Shown: positions 25,030 through 34,023, counted from the stretch's first letter. The stretch: DNA of 64,000 nucleotides from Paraburkholderia phenoliruptrix (GCF_019511605.1 NZ_JAEUAV010000003.1:294832-358831), one strand, 5' to 3'. Made by a program: numbers and translations. Notes: generated by a model not told the origin, from the letters alone.

Positions 25030-25935
25030 ATGCCCGATCCGTACTGGACCATTCCGGTCGCTCGCTGGTCAAGCTGGCCTGCCGCCACCTCTGCCGCACC
25101 CGACATCGGTTTTATCGAGCCGATTGTGCGGCGGCGTCTCAGCACGCTTTCCCGCGTCGCGCTGAAGGTTGCGCACGACTGCGTCGGCATGACCGAGGCA
25201 CGCGTCGTGTTCGCGTCCCGGCACGGCGAACTGCGCCGCACCACGGATATTCTCCGCGCCCTCAGTGCGGGCGAGCCGGTGTCGCCGACCGCCTTCAGTC
25301 TGTCGGTGCTCAATGCGATGACGGGCGTGTTCGGCATTGCGCGCGGCGACCGTTCGGCGGCAAGCGCGATCTCGGCCGGGCCGGAAACGCTTGGCTACGC
25401 GCTTCTGGAAGCGTACGCGCAACATGCGACGCAGCCGGCCTCGCCGGTGCTGCTGGTGTACGCCGACGAGCCGGCCGACACGGCATACGGCACGATCGAA
25501 GACGAAGTGCAGGGCGGAGCCATCGCGATTCTGCTGGGCGGCGAAGCCGTGCAGGGGCATCTGGTGTGCACGCGCTCGCCGGTAGCGGGCGAGCAGGAGG
25601 GTCAAGAAGGGCAAGAGGGGCAAGAGGGGCAAGCGTCCCCGCTGCCCGCCGCAAGCGCCGCGGGTGCCATGAGCGCCGCAACTGCCGCGAGCGCCGCAAG
25701 TGCCCCGAGCGCCGCAACTGCCACGACTGCCCCGAGCGCCCCGAGCGCCCCGAGCGCCCCGACCGCGACCAATACCGCAACTCCCGGCCCGGAACCAACC
25801 ACCAGCGCAAAGCCCGCAACCCGCTTCGCCACGCAAAGCCAGGCGCTGCTGCATTGTCTCGAAACCGGCGAGCCCGCCGCCTGGCAAGGCGCCGGCGTCC
25901 TATGGCAGTGGAGATGGCATGACCGCGCGGTTTGA
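25030..25935 (+). CDS. apeC: Ketosynthase-like chain-length factor of the APE cluster (ApeC-like)
   Basis: 301 residues. The N-terminal ~180 residues resemble a truncated beta-ketoacyl synthase fold: RRRLSTLSRVALKVAHDC, VVFASRHGELRRT, SPTAFSLSVLNAMTGVFGIA. The region that should carry the nucleophile (AISAGPETLGYALLEAY) has no cysteine, so it should not condense by itself. ApeC pairs with the ApeO ketosynthase in the described system. Residues ~185-260 are a low-complexity insert (GQE repeats, then Ala/Ser/Pro/Thr repeats), absent from the usual ~240-residue protein. Position first in the operon matches apeC. Start ATG 25030 is chosen where similarity begins; an upstream start (24940) is possible. 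Confidence 0.75.
   Translation: MPDPYWTIPVARWSSWPAATSAAPDIGFIEPIVRRRLSTLSRVALKVAHDCVGMTEARVVFASRHGELRRTTDILRALSAGEPVSPTAFSLSVLNAMTGVFGIARGDRSAASAISAGPETLGYALLEAYAQHATQPASPVLLVYADEPADTAYGTIEDEVQGGAIAILLGGEAVQGHLVCTRSPVAGEQEGQEGQEGQEGQASPLPAASAAGAMSAATAASAASAPSAATATTAPSAPSAPSAPTATNTATPGPEPTTSAKPATRFATQSQALLHCLETGEPAAWQGAGVLWQWRWHDRAV
25597..25632 (+). repeat. 9-bp tandem repeat inside the chain-length factor gene
   Basis: Four units of gaggggcaa (encoding GQE) in a row. About 30 bp downstream (25660-25764) a degenerate 9-bp series built from gccccgagc/gccgcaact encodes Ala, Ser, Pro and Thr. All repeats keep the reading frame. Confidence 0.85.
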
Positions 25936-26713
25936 TTACGCCTGGCGGTTTTTCGCGACCGGCATGGCGTTCGTGGTGTTCGGCATCTGCGGCGTGTTGT
26001 TCTCGCTGCTGGTGTTTCCGCTCGCGTGGCTGTGGCCGCATCGCGCGTCGCGGCAGTTCGCGGTGACCAGCGTGATCCACTGGTTTTTCCGCGCGCTGGT
26101 GGCCGTATTGCAGCGAATCGGCGTAATGGAGCTCGAAGTGACGGGCGCGCACGCGTTGCGCGCGCGGCGCCCGGCCATCGTGGTGGCGAATCATCCCACC
26201 TACCTCGACGTCATGGTGCTGCTTTCGCTCACGCCGCACGCTTGCTGTGTCGTGAAGAACGCGCATTGGAGCAACCCATGTTTCTGGGGCATCGTGCGCT
26301 CGGCGGAATATGTCAGCAACGCGGACCCCGCCGAGCTCGTGGAAGCGGGTGCCAGGCAGCTCGCGGCCGGCTATACGATGATCATTTTTCCGGAAGGCAC
26401 GCGCAGTCCGGCGCGCAACCGGCTGCATGCGTTTTCGCGCGGTTTTGCGCATATGGCGCTCAAGGCCGGGGCACCGATCGTGCCGGTGCTCATGGACTGC
26501 GATCCGCCCGCGTTCACCAAAGAGATGCGCTGGTACGACGTGCCCGCGCGAGCGTTCCGCATGCGCGTGAACGTGCTCGAGCCGCTCGCCGCGGACGGGC
26601 TCGCGGCGCACGACACCCCACCGGCTCTCGCGGCGCGCAGCGTGACGAGCGCCGTCGAAGCACACATTACCCAGCACCTGTTCGATTATGGATTCTTTAA
26701 AACTGGAAATTAA
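25919..26713 (+). CDS. apeD: APE acyltransferase (ApeD-like, PlsC family)
   Basis: 264 residues. After an N-terminal transmembrane stretch (FATGMAFVVFGICGVLFSLLVF), the PlsC/LPLAT core has the catalytic HX4D (NHPTYLD) and IIFPEGTRSP. This family transfers acyl groups to lysolipids; in the APE system it is thought to help attach the polyene to its lipid anchor. The start at 25919 overlaps the upstream gene by 17 bp, and the C-terminus overlaps the ACP gene by 26 bp, so translation is probably coupled. The acceptor is not known. Confidence 0.82.
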   Translation: MTARFDYAWRFFATGMAFVVFGICGVLFSLLVFPLAWLWPHRASRQFAVTSVIHWFFRALVAVLQRIGVMELEVTGAHALRARRPAIVVANHPTYLDVMVLLSLTPHACCVVKNAHWSNPCFWGIVRSAEYVSNADPAELVEAGARQLAAGYTMIIFPEGTRSPARNRLHAFSRGFAHMALKAGAPIVPVLMDCDPPAFTKEMRWYDVPARAFRMRVNVLEPLAADGLAAHDTPPALAARSVTSAVEAHITQHLFDYGFFKTGN

Positions 26714-26987
26714 GCAGCTCCTGATCGAAGCACTCGATCTGGAAGACCTGAGCCCCGCCGATATCGACGACGACGCACCGTTATTCGATACCGACGGCAT
26801 CGGTCTCGATTCGATCGACGCACTGGAAATCGGCATCGTGCTGCGCAAACAATATCAATTGACCATTGCGGCGAACGACGAGCGCACGCGCGAGCATTTC
26901 CGCTCGATCAGCACGCTGGCCGCGCTGGTGGCAAGTCAGCGCGAAGCGGCGCACACCGCCAATGAAATTAACAGCAAAGGGGAATGA
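26688..26987 (+). CDS. apeE: Acyl carrier protein (ApeE-like)
   Basis: 99 residues, a small acidic helical ACP. The phosphopantetheine attachment Ser is in GLDSIDALE. It starts inside the end of the acyltransferase gene and its stop overlaps the next ACP start (ATGA). In the described APE system one of the two ACPs carries the aryl starter and the other the chain. Which does which here is inferred from order only. Confidence 0.85.
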   Translation: MDSLKLEIKQLLIEALDLEDLSPADIDDDAPLFDTDGIGLDSIDALEIGIVLRKQYQLTIAANDERTREHFRSISTLAALVASQREAAHTANEINSKGE

Positions 26988-27241
26988 CCGTGTCCGAGGC
27001 AGAGATTCTTGAACGCATCCGCGCCATCTTCAAAGAGAACTTCGCAATCGAGCCCGAGAGCGTGACGCCCGACGCGCATCTGTTCGAAGATCTCGATCTG
27101 GACAGCATCGACGCAGTCGACCTCGCGATCAAACTGCAGGAAATGACCGGGCGCCGCATCAAGCCGGAAGAGTTCAAGTCGGTGCGCACGGTCGGCGACG
27201 TGATCGGTGCGGTCGAATCGCTGCTGGCGACCCAAGGCTGA
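26984..27241 (+). CDS. apeF: Acyl carrier protein (ApeF-like)
   Basis: 85 residues with the ACP fold. The attachment Ser is in LDLDSIDAVDL, and acidic helix II and TVGDVIGAVESLL follow. An aaagggg ribosome-binding site lies just before the ATG, which overlaps the preceding ACP stop. The stop overlaps the next start by one base. It is the second of two ACPs, the number found in characterised APE clusters. Confidence 0.87.
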   Translation: MTVSEAEILERIRAIFKENFAIEPESVTPDAHLFEDLDLDSIDAVDLAIKLQEMTGRRIKPEEFKSVRTVGDVIGAVESLLATQG

Positions 27242-27903
27242 TGCCGGCTACGCGCTCGCGAACGCCGGCAGTGGAGCAGCGGGCCGCCGGTGCTTCGTCA
27301 ACGGCCGGGCGCCATTGGGTCAAGGCCGTCGTGCAGGTGCTCGTGAAGCTCGCCTACCCGGCGCTGATTCTTTGCGCATGGCGTTGGGACACGCCGCGCT
27401 ACGTCGGCTGCATGCTGTTTGCGATTCTGTGGCTGCAGCGCTGGGCCGGCAGCGGTCCTGTCGCGACTTCGCTGCGCCGTCTTTCCGCGATCGACTGGAC
27501 CGTGGTCGGTCTGCTTAGCTGCGCGTCGGCGGCCATCGTCTTCACTAACAGCGAGTTGCTGTTGCGCCTTTATCCGTCGCTCGTCAATCTCGGTCTTCTG
27601 ATCGCGTTCGGCGCGACGCTTGTGCGCGGACCGTCGATGATCGAGAAATTCGCGCGCCTCGGCAAAGCCGATCTGCCGCCGGGCGCCGTGCGTCACACGA
27701 GGCGCGTCACCCAGGTGTGGTGCGGGTTCTTTCTGCTGAACGGCGCTTTCTCCGCCTACACCGCGCTCTACTGGAGCCGCGCGAACTGGTCGCTCTATAA
27801 CGGCGCGCTTGCCTATTTGCTGATCGGTGTGCTGCTGATCGCGGAAGTCGTGTGGCGCTATCTCGTCGTGCTGCCGCGCGCTGCGCGTTCGGAGGCGGCA
27901 TGA
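27241..27903 (+). CDS. apeG: APE cluster membrane protein (ApeG-like, COG4648)
   Basis: 220 residues with about five to six hydrophobic segments, for example YPALILCAWRW, CMLFAILWLQRW, NLGLLIAFGATLV and LAYLLIGVLLIAEVVWRYLVV. The C-terminal half (VTQVWCGFFLLNGAFSAYTALY) matches the COG4648 family regularly found between the ACP and ligase genes of APE clusters. Its role is unknown; an inner-membrane scaffold or transporter component is possible. It starts on the last base of the ACP stop. Confidence 0.75.
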   Translation: MPATRSRTPAVEQRAAGASSTAGRHWVKAVVQVLVKLAYPALILCAWRWDTPRYVGCMLFAILWLQRWAGSGPVATSLRRLSAIDWTVVGLLSCASAAIVFTNSELLLRLYPSLVNLGLLIAFGATLVRGPSMIEKFARLGKADLPPGAVRHTRRVTQVWCGFFLLNGAFSAYTALYWSRANWSLYNGALAYLLIGVLLIAEVVWRYLVVLPRAARSEAA

Positions 27904-29621
27904 TCGCGCTGCACGACCTGTTGGCTGTCCCGCTCGACGCCGCCGGCCGCAACGTTCCGGTTTGCCGCGACCGCGCCACGGTGCTCGACCGCGCAGCGTT
28001 TCGCGCGCGCGTCACGGCGCTGGTCGCGCTGGTGCAAGAAAAGGCCGCGCAACGCTACGCATTGTGCATTGACGATCCGTTCGACTTTGCCTGTGCGTTG
28101 TTCGCGCTCTTCGCCTGCGGCAAGGAACCGGTGATACCTGCGAACGCAACGCCCGGCTATCTCGCCGATCTCGCCGATGCCTACGACGTCGTATTGACCG
28201 ACGCCGCGCTGCCGCCGCACACGCAAGCCGATGCGCGCGCGGCTGCTTCCAGCCCGTGCATCGATACGCGCATGGATACGTGCATCGACCCGCAAGCACC
28301 GCTTACGCTCTACACATCCGGCAGCAGTGGCCGTCCGAAGCCGATCCGCAAAACCCTCGCGCAGTTCAATGCAGAAGTGCATACGCTCGAGAAGCAGTGG
28401 GGCGCGCTCGTCGGCGACGCGACGATGCTGGCGAGTGTCCCGCATCACCACATCTACGGTCTGCTGTTTCGCGTGATGTGGCCGCTTGCCGCCGGCCGCG
28501 CATTCGATCGCGAGATCAGCATCGAGCCGCAGCATCTGCAGGCGCAACTTGCACAATGCGGCGCGGCCGTGATCGTCTCGACGCCCGCGCAGTTGTCGCG
28601 CTGGCCGGCGTTACCGGGCTTTGCCGCAATGACGCCCGCGCCGCGTGCGTTTTTTTCGTCGGGCGGTCCGCTCGCGCTCGAAGCCGCCCAGCACTATGCG
28701 GCCGCTTACGGCGCCGCGCCGCTGGAAATTTATGGCAGCACCGAGACAGGCGGCATTGCGTGGCGCCGCCAGGACCAGAGCGATGCATGGCAACCGGTAA
28801 CCGGCATTGAAGTGCGGCGCGACGAGGACGGCGCGCTCAACGTGCGTTCGCCGCATCTCGATCACAGCGGCTGGCATCGTACGGACGACAAGATTGCGTT
28901 CGACGCGCAAGGCGGTTTCCGTTTGCAGGGGCGTCTTGACCGCGTGCTCAAGCTCGATGGCAAGCGCGTCTCGCTGCCGGAACTGGAGGCGCGGCTCGCG
29001 CTGCATCCGTATGTGATGCAGGCGGCCATCGTGCCGCTCGAAGGCGGCGCGCGCGAGCGCGTCGGCGCTGTCGTCGCGTTGACGGAAGCCGGCAGCGAAG
29101 CGTTGCGCGACCAGGGCCGCGTGCTTCTCGCGCAGAGCCTGCGGCGCCATCTCGCCGATTATTTCGACGTGGTCGTATTGCCGCGCCACTGGCGCTTTCG
29201 TCTTGCGCTGCCGTTCGACGCGCGCGGCAAGCTGCCGGTCTCGGCGGTCGCCGCGGCGTTCGAGCCGCGCGCGGAGGGCTTCGAGCTGCTCGCCGAGGCG
29301 CGCAGCGGCGACACGCTTCACTATGAGTTGCGCGTGCCGGCGACGCTCGCGCATTTCGCCGGCCACTTTCCCGGCTTGCCGATCCTGCCGGGCGTCGTGC
29401 AGGTCGACTGGGCAATGCGCCTTGCCGCCGAACAGGTGCCGTGCGTGCGGGCCGCCGCTTCCATCGACCGTCTGAAGTTCATGGCCCCGGTCGCGCCTGG
29501 CGCGGTGCTCAAGCTCACGCTCGCGCACGATGCGGCGCGCCGCCGCGTGCAGTTCGCGTACCGGCTGAACGGACGCGAATGCGCGTCGGGCGCGATTGTC
29601 TATCCGGAGAGCGCGTCATGA
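27900..29621 (+). CDS. Aryl-ACP ligase fused to a hotdog dehydratase (ApeH-ApeI-like)
   Basis: 573 residues. The N-terminal part (~1-450) is an AMP-forming ligase: LYTSGSSGRPKPIRKT (P-loop), HHHIYGLLFRVMWP and YGSTETGGIAWR. The C-terminal ~100 residues (~470-573) are a FabA/FabZ-like hotdog domain with HFAGHFPGLPILPGVVQVDW. In E. coli and Xenorhabdus these are two genes, apeH and apeI; here one protein has both. The ligase would activate an aryl acid such as 4-hydroxybenzoate and load it on an ACP, and the hotdog domain would dehydrate a beta-hydroxyacyl-ACP. The ATG (27900) overlaps the upstream stop (ATGA). The fusion is clear, with no frameshift. Confidence 0.85.
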   Translation: MIALHDLLAVPLDAAGRNVPVCRDRATVLDRAAFRARVTALVALVQEKAAQRYALCIDDPFDFACALFALFACGKEPVIPANATPGYLADLADAYDVVLTDAALPPHTQADARAAASSPCIDTRMDTCIDPQAPLTLYTSGSSGRPKPIRKTLAQFNAEVHTLEKQWGALVGDATMLASVPHHHIYGLLFRVMWPLAAGRAFDREISIEPQHLQAQLAQCGAAVIVSTPAQLSRWPALPGFAAMTPAPRAFFSSGGPLALEAAQHYAAAYGAAPLEIYGSTETGGIAWRRQDQSDAWQPVTGIEVRRDEDGALNVRSPHLDHSGWHRTDDKIAFDAQGGFRLQGRLDRVLKLDGKRVSLPELEARLALHPYVMQAAIVPLEGGARERVGAVVALTEAGSEALRDQGRVLLAQSLRRHLADYFDVVVLPRHWRFRLALPFDARGKLPVSAVAAAFEPRAEGFELLAEARSGDTLHYELRVPATLAHFAGHFPGLPILPGVVQVDWAMRLAAEQVPCVRAAASIDRLKFMAPVAPGAVLKLTLAHDAARRRVQFAYRLNGRECASGAIVYPESAS

Positions 29622-31342
29622 GCATCGCTGCCTGCATCGTGATTCCGATCTACAACCACAAGGACGCGATCGGCGCCACCGTGGCGAATCTGGCGGTACA
29701 CGGCTTGCCGATCTTCATCGTCGACGACGGCAGCGACGAGCCGACCCAACAGGTGCTCGGCGAACTCGCGCGCCGATATGCGGCACAAGTGACGCTGCTG
29801 CGTCTGCCGGTCAACGGCGGCAAGGGCGCCGCGGTCATGGCGGGGTTGCGCGCCGCGCGCCGCGCGAACTACACGCACGCGTTGCAGATCGACGCCGACG
29901 GCCAGCACGACGCCGCCGATGTCCCGCGTTTTATCGAGGCCGCGCGCGCCGAACCCGGTGCGGTGATTCTCGGTCGACCCGTGTATGACGAGAGCGTGCC
30001 GAAGTCGCGCCTCTACGGCCGTTACCTGACGCACGTGTGGGTGTGGATCGAAACGCTCTCGCTGACCATTCGCGATTCGATGTGCGGGTTCCGGCTCTAT
30101 CCGCTTGCACTCGCGTGCGAGCTGATCGACAGCGTGCAGTTGCCCACGCGCATGGACTTCGACATCGAGATTCTGGTGCGCCTTTACTGGCGGCGCGCCG
30201 CGTTTCGCGCGATTCCCACGCGCGTGACTTACGCGAGCGACGGCGTTTCGCATTTCGACGTGTTGTGGGACAACGTGCGCATCAGCCGCAGTCACACGCG
30301 GCTCGTGTGCGGCATGCTGCTGCGTCTGCCGTTGCTCGTCGCGCACAAATTCATGCCGCGCCACAGCGCAACCGCGAATCTCTCGGGCGGGCCCGAAGCG
30401 CAGGACTGGTGGCGTATCGCCGAGCGCGGCAGTCATCTTGGCATGTCCTTGCTCGCGTTGAGCTGCAAGCTGTTCGGCCGCCGCTTCACCGCGCTGTGGC
30501 TGCATCCTGTCGTCGCTTATTTTCTGCTGACCGGACGTGCGGCGCGCGCGGCCTCGGCCAATTACTTCACGCGTTTGCGCGAGGCCGCGCCGCACGGCGA
30601 CACGCCGCGCCCCGGCTGGCTTTCCGCCTATCGCCACATGTTGGCCTTCGCGCAATCGGGCTTCGACAAGCTCGCGGCGTGGTCCGGCCGCGTGAACGAT
30701 ACCGATGTGAAATTCGAAGATCCTTCGGCGTTCGAAGCATTGGTTGCGAGCGGCAAGGGCGCGCTCGTGATCGGCGCGCATCTCGGCAATCTGGAAATGA
30801 CCCGTGCGCTCGCCGCGCAAGGCGCGTATGCGAAAGTCACGGCGGTTGTCTATACCGAACATGCGCGGCGCTTCAATAGCGTGCTCGCGTCTGCGAACAG
30901 CGAATTCGCGCGGCATCTGCTCGAAGTCGCGGACTTCGGACCCGAAACCGCGATGCTGATGCAGGAGCGCGTCGACGCGGGCGAGTTGCTCGTGATAGTC
31001 GGCGACCGCGTGCCCGCGCACGAGGCGGGCCGCACTACGAGTGCGCGTTTTCTCGGCGCCGATGCGCCGTTCGCGCAGGGCCCCTATGTGCTTGCGCATG
31101 CGCTCGGCTGCCCGGTGTATCTGTTCTTCTGTCTGAAAGAGCGCGACGGTTATCGTCTTTACTTCGAGCCGTTCGCGCAGCGCATCGAGTTGCCGCGCCG
31201 CGAGCGCACCCAGCATCTCGCAGCGTGGGCGCAGCGTTATGCGGAGCGTCTCGAACACTATTGCCGCAAGGCACCTTATCAATGGTTCAATTTCTTCGAC
31301 TTTTGGGCCAGCCCCAAGCGAGGCGCAAATGGCCGAACATGA
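29618..31342 (+). CDS. apeJ: GT2 glycosyltransferase fused to an LPLAT acyltransferase (ApeJ-like)
   Basis: 574 residues in two domains. Residues ~1-230 are a GT2 glycosyltransferase: CIVIPIYNHKDAIG, FIVDDGSDEPT, and the metal-binding QIDADGQHD. Residues ~320-565 are a lipid A acyltransferase-like domain (LpxL family), with the catalytic HX4E in GAHLGNLEMTRA and LVIVGDRVPAHE. The combination is typical of ApeJ and would glycosylate and acylate the lipid anchor at the inner membrane. Start ATG 29618 overlaps the upstream stop by 4 bp. Confidence 0.86.
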   Translation: MSIAACIVIPIYNHKDAIGATVANLAVHGLPIFIVDDGSDEPTQQVLGELARRYAAQVTLLRLPVNGGKGAAVMAGLRAARRANYTHALQIDADGQHDAADVPRFIEAARAEPGAVILGRPVYDESVPKSRLYGRYLTHVWVWIETLSLTIRDSMCGFRLYPLALACELIDSVQLPTRMDFDIEILVRLYWRRAAFRAIPTRVTYASDGVSHFDVLWDNVRISRSHTRLVCGMLLRLPLLVAHKFMPRHSATANLSGGPEAQDWWRIAERGSHLGMSLLALSCKLFGRRFTALWLHPVVAYFLLTGRAARAASANYFTRLREAAPHGDTPRPGWLSAYRHMLAFAQSGFDKLAAWSGRVNDTDVKFEDPSAFEALVASGKGALVIGAHLGNLEMTRALAAQGAYAKVTAVVYTEHARRFNSVLASANSEFARHLLEVADFGPETAMLMQERVDAGELLVIVGDRVPAHEAGRTTSARFLGADAPFAQGPYVLAHALGCPVYLFFCLKERDGYRLYFEPFAQRIELPRRERTQHLAAWAQRYAERLEHYCRKAPYQWFNFFDFWASPKRGANGRT

Positions 31343-32939
31343 TCTGATCGACGCGCCGCAGGCCGGCGCTCACGCAACTTCGCCGCGCGGCGCTCACGCG
31401 GCGCCCGTCGTGATCGGTGCGCGCAAGCTCAGCATCGAGGACGTGGTCGCCATCGCGCAGCAGCGCGCACCGGTCGCGTTGAACACGGACCCGGCCTGGC
31501 GCGCGCGCATTCAGCGCGGCGCCGACTTTCTGCGTCGGCATCTCGCCGCGGGCGCCACCGTCTACGGCGTCAACACCGGTTATGGCGACGCCTGCGTGGT
31601 CGACGTGCCGATGGAACTCGTCGAAGCGTTGCCGCTGCAGCTCACGCGTTATCACGGCTGCGGCATGGGCGACTATCTCGACGACGCGCAGACGCTCGCG
31701 GTGATCGCCGCGCGTCTGAACTCGCTGGCCTATGGGTTTTCGGGCGTGCGCCCCGTGCTGCTCGAACGTCTCGCCGACCTCGTCAATCATCGCGTGTTGC
31801 CGCGCATTCCCGCCGAGGGTTCGGTCGGCGCAAGCGGCGACCTCACGCCGCTCTCGTATGTCGCGGCGGCTCTCGCGGGCGAGCGCGAAGTCATGTTCGA
31901 AGGGCGCCTGCGCGACGTGCGCGAGGTATGGAGCGAACTCGGGCAAACGCCGCTCACGCTCGCGCCGAAAGAGGGCCTTGCACTGATGAACGGCACCGCG
32001 GTCATGACCGGCCTTGCGTGTCTCGCGTTCGCCCGCGCGGATCACCTGACGCGCCTCACCGCGCGCCTGACTGCGTTGTCTACCGTGGCGCTCGACGGGC
32101 GCGCCGCGCATTTCGACGCGACGCTCTTCGAAGTGAAGCCGCACGCCGGCCAGGCCCAAGCCGCCGCATGGATTCGAGCCGATCTCGAAGGCCGCGACGA
32201 CACGCCCGGCCACCGCCTGCAGGACCGCTATTCGATCCGCTGCGCGCCGCACGTTATCGGCGTGGCGCGCGATGCGCTCAGCTGGGTGCGCCGCGACGTC
32301 GAAAACGAACTGAACAGCGCGAACGACAATCCGCTGATCGACCCCGACAACGAGCGCGTGCTGCACGGCGGCAACTTCTACGGCGGCCACATCGCGTTCG
32401 CCATGGACTCGCTGAAGGTGGCGGTGGCGAACCTCGCGGATCTGATGGACCGGCAACTCGCGCTGCTCGTCGACGTGAATTTCAACAACGGCCTGCCGCG
32501 CAATCTTACTGGCGCGGCGCCCGAGCGCGCGGCCATCAATCATGGCTTCAAGGCCGTGCAGATTTCGTCGTCCGCGTGGACAGCCGAAGCGTTGAAAAAC
32601 ACCATGCCCGCCAGCGTGTTCTCGCGCTCCACCGAGGCCCACAACCAGGACAAGGTCAGCATGGGCACTATCGCGGCGCGCGACTGCCTGCGCGTGCTCG
32701 AATTGACCGAACAGGTGGCCGCGGCGCACACGCTTGCCACAGTGCAGGCCGCGCGGCTGCGTCTGCGGATGGACAGCTCCACGCCGGTGCCGGCGCCGTT
32801 GCAAACGTTCATGGAAAGCGTCGCCGCACAGTCGCCGTTCGTCGAGCAAGACCGCGCGCTCGAACACGATCTGCGCGCGCTGAGCGCACGCATTGCCGCA
32901 TGCGAGTTGCTGCCTTACCGCGGAGATTCACACGCATGA
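31329..32939 (+). CDS. Aromatic amino-acid ammonia-lyase (HAL/PAL/TAL family)
   Basis: 536 residues. The Ala168-Ser169-Gly170 triad in EGSVGASGDLTPLSY forms the MIO cofactor. Tyr79 (VYGVNTGYG), NDNPLI and QDKVSMGT(I)AARD complete the active site. The selectivity loop near residues 104-110 reads QLTRYHG, so the substrate (His, Tyr or Phe) cannot be decided by eye. The enzyme deaminates an aromatic amino acid to an acrylate such as 4-coumarate. Lyases occur in flexirubin and some APE clusters, where they may supply an aryl starter. It overlaps its neighbours by 14 bp and 4 bp, so it is part of the operon and not a stray hutH. Confidence 0.85.
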   Translation: MAEHDLIDAPQAGAHATSPRGAHAAPVVIGARKLSIEDVVAIAQQRAPVALNTDPAWRARIQRGADFLRRHLAAGATVYGVNTGYGDACVVDVPMELVEALPLQLTRYHGCGMGDYLDDAQTLAVIAARLNSLAYGFSGVRPVLLERLADLVNHRVLPRIPAEGSVGASGDLTPLSYVAAALAGEREVMFEGRLRDVREVWSELGQTPLTLAPKEGLALMNGTAVMTGLACLAFARADHLTRLTARLTALSTVALDGRAAHFDATLFEVKPHAGQAQAAAWIRADLEGRDDTPGHRLQDRYSIRCAPHVIGVARDALSWVRRDVENELNSANDNPLIDPDNERVLHGGNFYGGHIAFAMDSLKVAVANLADLMDRQLALLVDVNFNNGLPRNLTGAAPERAAINHGFKAVQISSSAWTAEALKNTMPASVFSRSTEAHNQDKVSMGTIAARDCLRVLELTEQVAAAHTLATVQAARLRLRMDSSTPVPAPLQTFMESVAAQSPFVEQDRALEHDLRALSARIAACELLPYRGDSHA

Positions 32940-33367
32940 GCGCCGCCCGCAAGCCACTGAGCGCCAGCGCAACGGTCGAAGTGCCGTTTCACGATGTCGA
33001 CGCGATGAACGTCTGCTGGCACGGTCATTATCTGAAGTACTTCGAGATTGGCCGCGCTGCGTTGTTGCGCGCGTTCGATTACGACTACCGCGAAATGCAG
33101 GCATCGGGTTATCTGTGGCCGATCGTGGAGGCACATCTGAAGTACGTGCGCCCGGCTACGTATGGTCAGAAGATCGACGTGCGCACGCAACTGCTCGAAC
33201 ACGAAAACCGCCTGAAAATAGGCTACGAAATCGTCGATTGCGCCTCGGGCACGCGGCTCACGAAGGGCTACACGATTCAGGTGGCGGTTCACGCAGCCAC
33301 TCAGGAATTGCAGTTCGTGTCGCCGCCCGTGGTCTTCGAAAAACTGGAGCGTGTATGGGGACCATGA
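32936..33367 (+). CDS. apeK: Hotdog thioesterase (ApeK-like)
   Basis: 143 residues, a 4-hydroxybenzoyl-CoA thioesterase-type hotdog: VPFHDVDAMNVCWHGHYLKYFEIGR carries the conserved Asp and His-Tyr. It would release the finished chain from ACP or hydrolyse stalled intermediates. It starts at ATG 32936 overlapping the lyase stop and shares its last 13 bp with the next gene. Its position between ApeJ and the LolA-like gene is that of apeK. Confidence 0.84.
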   Translation: MSAARKPLSASATVEVPFHDVDAMNVCWHGHYLKYFEIGRAALLRAFDYDYREMQASGYLWPIVEAHLKYVRPATYGQKIDVRTQLLEHENRLKIGYEIVDCASGTRLTKGYTIQVAVHAATQELQFVSPPVVFEKLERVWGP

Positions 33368-34023
33368 ATGTTCGCCGGCGGCTCGTCAAGGTGCTGTGTG
33401 TGGCCGCGTTGACGAGCGCGCCAGGCGTGGGCACAGCGCCGGTATCGGCGGCCGCCACTGACGGCAATTCGGCACTCGTCTCGCAGATCGCCTCGCATCT
33501 CGCAGCAGCCAGGGGCGTGCGCGCGCAGTTCACGCAAACACAAACGCTTGCCGCGATGAAGCAGCCGCTAATCAGCACCGGTTCCTTGCTGTTTCTGCGC
33601 GAGCGCGGCGTGATCTGGCAGATCGCGGCGCCGTACAAGGCCACTTACGTGATTACCGACGCAGGCGTCGCCGAACTCGACGCGCGCGGGCAGCGTGTCA
33701 CCACACGCGGCGCGCAGGGCACGCGCGGCGTCGCGCAAGTCTCGAAGATGATGCGCGCGATGCTGGGCGGCGATCTTTCCGCACTGTATTCGCAGTTCGA
33801 CGTGCAGGCCGAGGGCAGCGCCGCGAACTGGCGCATGCGGCTCACGCCGAATCAGCCGCAGATCGCGCAGTCCATCAAGAGCATACAGATGAGCGGCGGC
33901 GACTACCTGCAGAACTTGCGCATTGCGCTCGCGAACGGCGACATCACGCAACTCGAATTCAGCAGAAGCGAGACGGTGAGCGAGCCTGCGCCGGCCGAAC
34001 GCAGCCTGCTCGGGGCGCCGTAA
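33355..34023 (+). CDS. apeL: LolA-like periplasmic carrier (ApeL-like)
   Basis: 222 residues. A signal peptide (VRRRLVKVLCVAALTSAPG, cleavage near VSA-AAT) precedes a LolA-type fold: VRAQFTQTQTLAAMKQPLISTGSL, then a beta-sheet half-barrel with IWQIAAPYKATYVI. It should carry the lipid-linked polyene, or a lipidated part of it, across the periplasm. Two starts fit: ATG 33355 with ggag just upstream, chosen here, and ATG 33364. Its stop overlaps the exporter start by one base. Confidence 0.82.
   Translation: MGTMNVRRRLVKVLCVAALTSAPGVGTAPVSAAATDGNSALVSQIASHLAAARGVRAQFTQTQTLAAMKQPLISTGSLLFLRERGVIWQIAAPYKATYVITDAGVAELDARGQRVTTRGAQGTRGVAQVSKMMRAMLGGDLSALYSQFDVQAEGSAANWRMRLTPNQPQIAQSIKSIQMSGGDYLQNLRIALANGDITQLEFSRSETVSEPAPAERSLLGAP

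Noticed and set aside
31287..32867. Minus-strand frame across the ammonia-lyase
   Set aside because: Antisense to an intact MIO enzyme; composition is that of a shadow frame.
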